This document shows, piece by piece, positions 1 to 6,627 of a DNA stretch of 14,422 nt; the first letter of the stretch is position 1; the number at the start of each line of letters is the position of its first letter. The stretch comes from Chloroflexota bacterium (GTDB lineage: Bacteria > Chloroflexota > Anaerolineae > Promineifilales > Promineifilaceae): the NCBI GenBank assembly GCA_008501785.1, contig QQUD01000542.1, positions 1 through 14,422 of the forward strand, read 5' to 3'. Made by a program: the position numbers and the translations under genes. Below the pieces are notes generated by a model, which saw only the letters and a list, made by a program, of their open reading frames with translations, did not search any database and was not told the DNA's origin.

Positions 1-17
1 AATGATGGAGAGAAAAA

Positions 18-188
18 ATGAGCATTGTTATTGATGAATTTGAAGTGGTCATGGACCAGCCCCCGATACAACCAGAGCAACCAGACGTGCGTTCTGAAAC
101 GGAGCGAAAACGGCCGTTAAGACCTGAAGAAATCATTCAAATTCAACAACGAAATCAAAAACGAATTCGGCGCATTTGGGCAGATTAA
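18..188 (+). CDS. Small eCIS baseplate-associated protein (56 aa, Afp6/DUF5908-like position)
   Basis: This 56-residue ORF starts at ATG 18, with GGAG at 7-10 as ribosome binding site (7-base spacing), and its TAA directly abuts the next start at 189. The protein opens with a short hydrophobic/acidic strand (MSIVIDEFEVV), continues through a Pro/Gln-rich stretch, and ends in a basic amphipathic segment rich in Gln, Arg and Ile (about residues 36-54). Many eCIS operons carry a 50-60 residue protein starting with a similar short strand near the LysM and spike genes (Afp6/Pvc6 position, often annotated DUF5908). Size, start and position fit that family, but I cannot confirm homology from so short a sequence. 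It is probably an adaptor or assembly peptide of the baseplate hub. The in-frame, back-to-back arrangement with the gp27-like gene implies translational coupling. Confidence 0.72.
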   Translation: MSIVIDEFEVVMDQPPIQPEQPDVRSETERKRPLRPEEIIQIQQRNQKRIRRIWAD

Positions 189-1271
189 ATGATGAGCACC
201 ATGAACGGAGTACCCTACTATTCATCTCATCCATTAATCAGCATTGATGGCGATTTAAAAAACGGTTTGGGAGACACACTGCTTACTTCCTTATTGGTGG
301 AGGAAAGCAAGGCCGGTTTATATCGATGCGAAGCACGATTTAACAATTGGGCACCGAGAGATGCTCGACCGTTCCCTTTATTTGCCCCAGAGTTGGTGGA
401 TTTTGGCAAAAAGTTTGAGGTGACAATGGGGCCTCCTGACATTGCAAAGCGTGTTTTTAACGGCCGTATCATTGGCATTGAGGCTCACTACCCCCAACAG
501 CAGCCGCCAGAAGTTACAATTCTGGCAGAGGACCGCTTCCAAGATTTACGGATGGAGCGACGAACAAGAACTTTTGAAGACAGCAGTGATGAGGATGTTG
601 TGCAGGCAATTGCTACTCAACATGGATTAAGAGCTGCCGTGGATGTGGATGGACCCACTTATCCCGTTTTGACGCAGCTAAATCAAAGTGACCTGGCTTT
701 TTTACGAGAGCGTGCCGCATCTGTAGATGCAGAAGTGTGGATCGATGATCAAACAGTTCACTTTCAAAGCAGAAATCAACGAGATGCAGGTGATGTCACG
801 CTCATTTATAAAGGGAATCTGTACGAATTTTCAATTTTGGCAGACTTAGCGCACCAACGTTCATCTGTAAGGGTTAACGGCTGGGACATTGCCAGTAAAC
901 AAGCGATTGATGAAGAGGCAAATGAAAGCACTATATCGGGCGAATTAAATGGTTATCAAGGGGGGAGTACTCTGTTAGCCCAAAAGCTGGCTGAACGGCA
1001 TGAGCGGTTGGTAACGGCCGTTCCCCTTTCCTCAGCCGAAGCGTTGAGCATGGCCCAAACGCGCTACCGAAATCGTGCCCGCCGCTTTCTGACAGGAACT
1101 GGCACCGCCGACGGCAATCCAGATATTCGTGTTGGCTGCAAAGTAGAAATCAGCTCAATTGGGCCACTTTTTAACGGCCGTTACGATGTCACCCTTGTGC
1201 GGCATACATTTGACCGTTTTGATGGCTATCGAACCTTTTTTGAAGTGGAACGGGCCGGGATTGGAGGATAA
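189..1271 (+). CDS. Spike base / hub protein, gp27-like (phage late control gene D family, VgrG N-terminal half)
   Basis: This 360-aa protein resembles the T4 gp27 / P2 gpD / VgrG N-terminal module, which forms a trimeric hub between the inner tube and the spike. Family-typical stretches are DVVQAIATQHGL near residue 136, LNQSDLAFLRERA near 164-176 (the hallmark 'QSDLxFLRxRA' of gpD/VgrG proteins), and a final beta-rich segment from FNGRYDVTLV (328 on) ending in FFEVER. The OB-fold and beta-helix that follow in fused VgrGs are absent here and are encoded by the next gene, so the spike is split. The start at 189 follows the previous stop without a gap. A second ATG at 192 is an equally possible start, and no clear Shine-Dalgarno is seen. 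The C-terminal end carries the ribosome binding site of the following gene. Function is well supported by motif and neighbours. Confidence 0.88.
   Translation: MMSTMNGVPYYSSHPLISIDGDLKNGLGDTLLTSLLVEESKAGLYRCEARFNNWAPRDARPFPLFAPELVDFGKKFEVTMGPPDIAKRVFNGRIIGIEAHYPQQQPPEVTILAEDRFQDLRMERRTRTFEDSSDEDVVQAIATQHGLRAAVDVDGPTYPVLTQLNQSDLAFLRERAASVDAEVWIDDQTVHFQSRNQRDAGDVTLIYKGNLYEFSILADLAHQRSSVRVNGWDIASKQAIDEEANESTISGELNGYQGGSTLLAQKLAERHERLVTAVPLSSAEALSMAQTRYRNRARRFLTGTGTADGNPDIRVGCKVEISSIGPLFNGRYDVTLVRHTFDRFDGYRTFFEVERAGIGG
1263..1267 (+). promoter_or_regulatory. Ribosome binding site of the gp5-like spike gene
   Basis: GGAGG lies 4 bases before ATG 1272 and inside the last codons of the gp27-like gene. 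This supports ATG 1272 as the start and coupling of the two spike halves. Confidence 0.65.
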
Positions 1272-1967
1272 ATGGATCTGTTGGCACAACTCGATTTGGC
1301 TGCGGAACGAAAGCGTTACTATGGTGTGTTCCCCGCCCAAGTTACAGATATATCTGACCCAGATCGCCAGGGGCGGGTCAAAGTTACCTTGCCCTGGTCG
1401 CCCGATAACAGCGGTGCAGGTTATGACGTGTGGGCACGGATGGCAACACTCATGGCCGGTAATAATCGAGGCAGTTGGTTTATCCCCGATGTCAATGATG
1501 AAGTGTTGATCGTCTTTGAGGCCGGAGACCCGCGCCGTCCTTACGTTGTCGGGATGTTGTGGAATGGCCAAGATGCCCCACCAGAATCGGTGGGTAGCGG
1601 TGGCGAAAACAACATCAAATCAATTCGCTCCCGCAATGGTGTCAAAATAACGCTAGACGACAGCAGCGGGCAGGAGCAAATGACATTAGAAACGCCAGGT
1701 GGTCAGCGCATTGCGTTAAAAGATGGACCGGGCGGTGTTGAAATCATAGATAGCAATGGCAATTCTGTGAAGTTAGAAACAAGTGGAATTACAGTCAACG
1801 CCTCCGCAAAAGTTACAATCAATGCCAGTCAGGTAGCGGTTTCAGCCGGGATGGTGACAGTAGACGCCGGTATGTCGCGGTTTAGCGGCGTTGTACAAGC
1901 AGACACAATCATAAGCAATAGTGTAATCAGCGCTTCATATACGCCAGGCGCTGGCAATATTTGGTGA
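1272..1967 (+). CDS. Central spike protein, gp5-like OB-fold plus beta-helix (VgrG C-terminal half / baseplate assembly protein V)
   Basis: This 231-aa protein would form the membrane-piercing needle under the gp27-like hub. Residues about 14-100 are an OB-fold: YYGVFPAQVTDI, DPDRQGRVKV (29-38), a WARMATLMAG strand, VNDEVLIVFEAGD, and RRPYVVGMLWNG (88-99), all typical of gp5/gpV/VgrG. Residues about 110-231 show the alternating short strands of a triple beta-helix (KITLDD, MTLETPGG, VKLETSG, VTINAS, VTVDAG), ending with SYTPGAGNIW. No lysozyme domain is inserted, unlike T4 gp5, and no effector extension follows. Compared with Afp8/PVC8-type single-chain spikes, the hub and needle are separate genes. 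It starts one base after the previous stop and ends 4 bases before the next gene. The identification is strong. Confidence 0.9.
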   Translation: MDLLAQLDLAAERKRYYGVFPAQVTDISDPDRQGRVKVTLPWSPDNSGAGYDVWARMATLMAGNNRGSWFIPDVNDEVLIVFEAGDPRRPYVVGMLWNGQDAPPESVGSGGENNIKSIRSRNGVKITLDDSSGQEQMTLETPGGQRIALKDGPGGVEIIDSNGNSVKLETSGITVNASAKVTINASQVAVSAGMVTVDAGMSRFSGVVQADTIISNSVISASYTPGAGNIW

Positions 1968-1971
1968 AAAA

Positions 1972-3975
1972 ATGAGTATCCCTTCTGTTCAATGGACAGC
2001 TCCAGCTCCCTTTTGGCAGCAGCATTCCTCAGGCCAATTTGGCAGCCAAAATGGCAGCCAGGCTCGCTTCCACCAACCTTATATTTTGCGCTTTACCAGT
2101 GACAACTTTATGGAAGAGTACATGCAGACGGTTGCACACTCGCCAGATCGACTGCGTGAATGGGAAGCAATGCCAGAAACCTGGCGAGGGCCACAAGCTG
2201 ATCCAATCCCGGTGGACTCGCTGCCGGGTTTTGCGCAGCGGCTACATCGCTTACGCCTCGGGTTGGCAGCCTTGGCCGATGGCGAGCAGATCACGCCCTC
2301 TATCCAAAATGATATGATCATACCCAGTGGGCAACTCAAACTGTACCAACCAGCCCACCAGCGCTATTACTTAATTACGGCTTGTCTTGTTTGTCGCCTC
2401 TCTGGCTTACCAGATCGGATTTTTGATAACAATATGGGAGAACAGGCAACCTACGTCATTCGCCGTTTGATCCCCCAACAGGACGACCCGGAACCCGACG
2501 CTAATAACCTTCATCAGTTTGATGAATATGCCTTTGTGCAAAAGCCCACGCAAAATGAATGGCAAAAATTGGGTACAACCGGTTCAGCCATAACCCAAAC
2601 GTTTGCGCTGGGGGAAGAACAATTACCCTTATTTGGCATCACTTATCAAGAATCAGGAGCATTTTCCCGGCGACTTCTATCTGGGGTCATTCCAGTTGCC
2701 AAACGAGAAGCTTATATCGGCGCGGCTATTCATCAGAAAGCGGCTGATGGAGCAGACGATGTACCTGACCCACGATTCTCTCTGTTTCAATCCACCATTG
2801 CCCAGCCCTGGCGCTCTTTGAAAGATCAATGGAATCAAGTAAAAGCAAAATATAGTACAAACAGGGAACAAATAGAAGACGAGGTAGCAGAGGAATTAGA
2901 GGCTCAGGGAGAATCAACTGATGCGGAAGAAATTGAAAATATAGCCAAGATAATTAAAGAAAATAACAAAAATGTACAAACACAAACAAGAGACTCAATT
3001 CAAATGAGTTCGTGGGTTATTTTGCTTGAGTTTGCCAATTATTTGGAGAAATATTTGCCTGACATTTGGGCGGTTGTGGTTGGGAAGAACCCGCAAAGCG
3101 GCTTGCCAATTGGGTCGGCGAATCATACTTTGTGGCAGACGCTGAATTTAAGCAGGTTTATAGACGATTCGGAAAATATTACGTTGGCTGCTGCGTTAGC
3201 GGCTATTGCTTCAAAAGAGAACCGGCGACGACTTGAAAGCAGTACTCGCACATATGCCGAAAATAGTGGGTCTGCTTTTTGGCCGGGGTTCCGGTTTCGG
3301 TTAACGGCCGTTTCCTCTCTCATCACCCAACCCTCATCACCAAACGCACAGACACCGTCTGGAGACAGCTTGCTAGAAACACAAGTAAAAAACGCGCTCA
3401 AAGCAACAAAAAAGCCCCCAAACACACCTCCCCTGCCATTTGCGGTTGCCCAATCAGCCGTAGACATGTCAGCCCCTGGCTGGTACATCATCCGATGTGT
3501 TTTTGAGCGCCCCAACTGCATAGAAGATGACCCTATTGTGATGAGTGAACCAACACGGCCGTTTCAACTCGCCAGCTTCTTCGATCCAGACGCCCCAGCC
3601 CGACCAATCCGCATCTCCCTACCCACCGACACGTCACCAACCGGGTTAAGCAAATTCAACAAAAATACCGCCTTCGTCGTTTCAGACATCCTTGCCTGTC
3701 AAATGGAACGCGTTGGCGACTTGACATTAGGCGACCTGGTCCGCTCTGTTTTGCCCTGGCCTTTACACAAATCATTGCCAGAACCCAAAGAAGGGTCTTG
3801 TGCTGAAGGCGGTGGTGTCAGCTTCGGTTTAATTTGCTCCCTATCCATTCCAATCATCACTATCTGCGCACTGATTTTATTGATGATTATCGTCACACTT
3901 TTAGACCAGATATTCCGCTGGCTGCCCTACTTCATAGCATGTTTTCCACTGCCCAGCTTAAAGGGAAAAAACTGA
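1972..3975 (+). CDS. Large CIS-associated protein with C-terminal transmembrane anchor (unrecognised family)
   Basis: This 667-aa protein has no catalytic motif I recognise. The N-terminus (1-280) looks globular, rich in Pro, Trp and Gln. Residues about 284-340 form a highly charged, probably coiled helix (QIEDEVAEELEAQ, IENIAKIIKEN) encoded by AT-rich DNA. Residues 345-610 again look globular. After a Gly-rich turn, residues about 619-645 form one long hydrophobic helix (IPIITICALILLMIIV) followed by an amphipathic aromatic segment (IFRWLPYF) and a short basic tail, KGKN. This is a tail-anchor architecture with the bulk of the protein predicted in the cytoplasm. It sits between the spike and gp25-like genes, roughly where eCIS operons carry the PAAR tip gene, but it is not a PAAR protein. 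Its role may be to attach the baseplate to a membrane, comparable in idea to the Streptomyces CIS membrane protein CisA; that comparison is inference. Its TGA overlaps the next ATG by one base. Confidence 0.8.
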   Translation: MSIPSVQWTAPAPFWQQHSSGQFGSQNGSQARFHQPYILRFTSDNFMEEYMQTVAHSPDRLREWEAMPETWRGPQADPIPVDSLPGFAQRLHRLRLGLAALADGEQITPSIQNDMIIPSGQLKLYQPAHQRYYLITACLVCRLSGLPDRIFDNNMGEQATYVIRRLIPQQDDPEPDANNLHQFDEYAFVQKPTQNEWQKLGTTGSAITQTFALGEEQLPLFGITYQESGAFSRRLLSGVIPVAKREAYIGAAIHQKAADGADDVPDPRFSLFQSTIAQPWRSLKDQWNQVKAKYSTNREQIEDEVAEELEAQGESTDAEEIENIAKIIKENNKNVQTQTRDSIQMSSWVILLEFANYLEKYLPDIWAVVVGKNPQSGLPIGSANHTLWQTLNLSRFIDDSENITLAAALAAIASKENRRRLESSTRTYAENSGSAFWPGFRFRLTAVSSLITQPSSPNAQTPSGDSLLETQVKNALKATKKPPNTPPLPFAVAQSAVDMSAPGWYIIRCVFERPNCIEDDPIVMSEPTRPFQLASFFDPDAPARPIRISLPTDTSPTGLSKFNKNTAFVVSDILACQMERVGDLTLGDLVRSVLPWPLHKSLPEPKEGSCAEGGGVSFGLICSLSIPIITICALILLMIIVTLLDQIFRWLPYFIACFPLPSLKGKN

Positions 3976-4367
3976 TGAACAACAACAAACTATTTGGTCA
4001 GGGTTTAGGATTTCCACCTCGAGTTGGTGCAGACGGCCGTCTTGCTTGGGCTGTTGGTGAACAAAACGTGCGCGAATCCATTCGGCTCATTTTACTGACC
4101 GAACCGGGTGAACGGCTCATGCGTGAAGAGTTTGGTTGTGGTTTGCGTCAATTCCTCTTTGAACCCAACACAGTTGCCACGAGAAAACTAATTCAAGAAC
4201 AAATTAATGAAGCCATTAGGCGTTGGGAGCCACGCGTCAAAGTTGAAGAATTAATCGTTTCCGCCGATCCAAATAATTTGCGGTTGATCAACATTTCTAT
4301 TTTGTTTCGATTAATAGCCACTCAATCATTAGAAAGATTGGGGCTGAGTTTTGAGCTTGAGGGATAA
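3975..4367 (+). CDS. Baseplate wedge protein, gp25-like (GPW/gp25 family)
   Basis: This 130-aa protein matches the usual length of the gp25/GPW family (Afp9-like), which joins the baseplate wedge to the first sheath ring and primes sheath assembly. Hallmarks are AWAVGEQNVRESIRLILLT (25-43), the signature TEPGERLMR (42-50) with EEFGCGLRQFLFEPN (51-65), and an amphipathic C-terminal half with RRWEPRVKVEEL. I chose ATG 3975, which overlaps the preceding TGA as TGATG. The same frame is open back to 3834, but that extension (47 residues) only overlaps the membrane-anchor coding region in another frame and has no family resemblance. The following gene starts 4 bases after the stop. The identification is very secure. 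Confidence 0.94.
   Translation: MNNNKLFGQGLGFPPRVGADGRLAWAVGEQNVRESIRLILLTEPGERLMREEFGCGLRQFLFEPNTVATRKLIQEQINEAIRRWEPRVKVEELIVSADPNNLRLINISILFRLIATQSLERLGLSFELEG
4359..4363 (+). promoter_or_regulatory. Ribosome binding site of the gp6/J-like gene
   Basis: GAGGG lies 8 bases before ATG 4372. It decides in favour of ATG 4372 over the in-frame TTG at 4351, which would place the start upstream of this site and inside the gp25-like gene. Confidence 0.65.
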
Positions 4368-4371
4368 CCAT

Positions 4372-6627
4372 ATGCCATTGGAATTACCCATAATTGATGA
4401 CCGTAATTATGAACAGCTCCTCGATGAAGCAAAACGTCGCATCCCTGCCCACACGCCAGAGTGGACAAATTATAATGTAGAAAGTGACCCTGGCATTACC
4501 ATTGTGCAGCTATTTGCTTTTTTGACTGATAGTCTCATTTATCGATCTGGCCGTATTCCCGAATTAAACCGGCTTAAATTTTTACAAATATTGGGTATTC
4601 CATTGCAGCCCCCTACCGCTTCATCGGGATTTATTGTTATTCAAAAGGATCGTGGCTCATTAGATGCGTTACAGCTTGACAAGGGCATCGAGGTAGCCGC
4701 CGGAAAAACTAACTTTATAACCCGAGACCCCGTCACCGTTTTGCCACTTGCGGCGCAAGTTTATTATAAACGGCCGATTTCCATCCAAGACGAACGTTAT
4801 AAAGATTATGAGTTTCGGTACGAAGCGTTATTAACTGCGATGCGCGTGGCGAATGAATCAAGCGAATCGTCGACAAATCCATCTGGTAAGCCTGCTTTTT
4901 ATGAAACGGCCGTGATGACACAGCCTTCTATCGGCAATCCAGACCCTATGATAGATATAACTGCCGATACGGTGGATGGCGCTCTTTACATCGCACTATT
5001 GGCGCCTAAAAATGTTGAGCCAACACAAGTTCGTGAAAAGATTGCCGATAAAACCTTGTCGATTGGCATTGTGCCTGCGCTGAGCAATGCCATCCCTGCT
5101 TTGCAACCCGCAGGGCGAACGGCTGTACGTGAAAAAATGCCAGAATTGATATTTGAAATACCCAATGTGGATGAAAACGCGATTGAGGTGACGGCCGAAA
5201 TGTCTGCCAATTATTCACGCTTGCCGGTGCAGCAGCCAAATGTTTTGACAGACAATGGCATCGTCAAAGTCATTTTACCCGAACTTAAAAAGCTGAATAC
5301 ATGGGAATTCCCAGAACCAATGCAGGAAGGGAGTGGTGATTTTCCACCGATGATAGAAGATTTAGAAGTGCAAGATCGGTTGGTGACCTGGATACGTATG
5401 CGAATAAAGCAAGAGGAAACAGAATCTGCGCAGCGGGGGACGGTGCAAGCACGATTGGCCTGGATGGACATTAATGCGGCTCGGGTTACGCATGCTGTTT
5501 CCGTCAAAAATGAGCTGCTGGGTTGGGGGAATGGAGAACCCGATCAATCCTTGCTTTTGTCGCAAACGCCTGTGGTGGCCAGTTCGTTACGGCTAGAAGT
5601 AGAAGACGACAACAATTCGTGGCAGCTTTGGCGAATGGTAGACGATTTGTTAACGGCCGATTTTACCGACCAGGTTTTTACACTTGATCCAGAATCGGGC
5701 AAGATTCAGTTTGGGAATGGCATACCGCATGGGGTACGCCCCAAACGAGGTCGTCGTATTCGAGCCAGCTATGAATATGGGGGCGGAACGGAAGGGAATG
5801 TTGCGATTGGGGCAATTAACAAGAGTGCCGATGTACGCCTTCAAAGCGGCTTCAAGATTAGCAATCCGCTGCCAACGACAGGTGGCGATGATGGGGAAAC
5901 GGCTGTTGCCGGAGAACAACGTATTCCCGCACAGCTTCGTCATCGAGAGCGCCCTGTCACCAAACAAGATTTTAGGGATATTGCCAAACAAACACCAGGG
6001 GTTGATGTGGCACGCATTGAAATATTACCACTGTTTGACCCGTTTAACCCAGAAACGGAGAAGCCAGGGGCTGTTACGGTGATGGTGATTCCGAGGGTTG
6101 ATGGAAAACGGCCGTTATGGCCCACACCAGATCGTCTCTTCCTCAGCACAATTTGCAACTATTTAGATGAGCGAAGACTTATCACGACCGAAATTCACAT
6201 TTTGGGGCCTGCCTATGTAGCAGTCAATATTTCTGTAGGCATTGTCATTCAAGATGGTCATTACCGGGATGATGTCATCGACGCTGTTAATAAACGACTC
6301 AACACCTATCTCTCGGCGATTCGCCCTGGGGGGCGTGACGAAGAAGGGTGGCCACTGAATTGGCGGCTGCTCAAAAAAGATTTAGAAGCGGTTGCCACAA
6401 GAGTTGCCGGTGTTGCTTACGTCGATTCAATTTTAATGGGGGTGGAATCAACCGTTGATCGTGACTATTACGATTTTAGCGGCATACAGTTACCGTTGCT
6501 GGCTGAATTAGCCGTGCGTGAAGGGGAGGCTGAGTCGTTGGCAGATATTGTTGGCGGTGGGGATGGTTCGGGTGGCGGAACACCAGCCCGTCCGATTCCC
6601 ATTCCAATTATTCGGAGTAAATGCTAG
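4372..6627 (+). CDS. Baseplate wedge protein, gp6/J-like (Afp11-like)
   Basis: This 751-aa protein is a baseplate J / gp6-type wedge component; such proteins form the ring around the hub and transmit the contraction signal. The N-terminus carries WTNYNVESDPGITIVQLFAF (31-50) and RIPELNRLKFLQILGI, characteristic of eCIS J proteins. The central J-domain signature is FGNGIPHGVRPKRG (447-460) followed by ASYEYGGGTEGNV (465-477). After it come RERPVTKQDFRDIAKQTPGV and a domain with the usual beta-alpha pattern of J C-termini. The tail is Gly-rich and ends PIPIPIIRSKC. Length is normal for eCIS gp6 homologues and larger than P2 gpJ. It begins 4 bases after the gp25-like stop and overlaps the next gene by 7 bases, indicating coupled translation. 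The initial seven codons from TTG 4351 are excluded as unsupported. Confidence 0.92.
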   Translation: MPLELPIIDDRNYEQLLDEAKRRIPAHTPEWTNYNVESDPGITIVQLFAFLTDSLIYRSGRIPELNRLKFLQILGIPLQPPTASSGFIVIQKDRGSLDALQLDKGIEVAAGKTNFITRDPVTVLPLAAQVYYKRPISIQDERYKDYEFRYEALLTAMRVANESSESSTNPSGKPAFYETAVMTQPSIGNPDPMIDITADTVDGALYIALLAPKNVEPTQVREKIADKTLSIGIVPALSNAIPALQPAGRTAVREKMPELIFEIPNVDENAIEVTAEMSANYSRLPVQQPNVLTDNGIVKVILPELKKLNTWEFPEPMQEGSGDFPPMIEDLEVQDRLVTWIRMRIKQEETESAQRGTVQARLAWMDINAARVTHAVSVKNELLGWGNGEPDQSLLLSQTPVVASSLRLEVEDDNNSWQLWRMVDDLLTADFTDQVFTLDPESGKIQFGNGIPHGVRPKRGRRIRASYEYGGGTEGNVAIGAINKSADVRLQSGFKISNPLPTTGGDDGETAVAGEQRIPAQLRHRERPVTKQDFRDIAKQTPGVDVARIEILPLFDPFNPETEKPGAVTVMVIPRVDGKRPLWPTPDRLFLSTICNYLDERRLITTEIHILGPAYVAVNISVGIVIQDGHYRDDVIDAVNKRLNTYLSAIRPGGRDEEGWPLNWRLLKKDLEAVATRVAGVAYVDSILMGVESTVDRDYYDFSGIQLPLLAELAVREGEAESLADIVGGGDGSGGGTPARPIPIPIIRSKC

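Noticed and set aside
1155..1571. 138-codon minus-strand frame opposite the spike genes
   Set aside because: It lies opposite clearly identified gp27-like and gp5-like genes, and its translation has no recognisable domain.
3123..3521. 132-codon minus-strand frame inside the 667-aa gene
   Set aside because: Antisense shadow with no start signal; the plus frame is continuous and has a coherent architecture.
3834..3974. Longer start for the gp25-like gene (47 extra residues)
   Set aside because: The extension overlaps the transmembrane coding region of the preceding gene out of frame, and gp25-family proteins start near the ATG at 3975.
5684..6082. 132-codon plus-strand frame inside the gp6/J-like gene
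   Set aside because: Out-of-frame shadow of the J-domain coding region with no ribosome binding site and no family resemblance.
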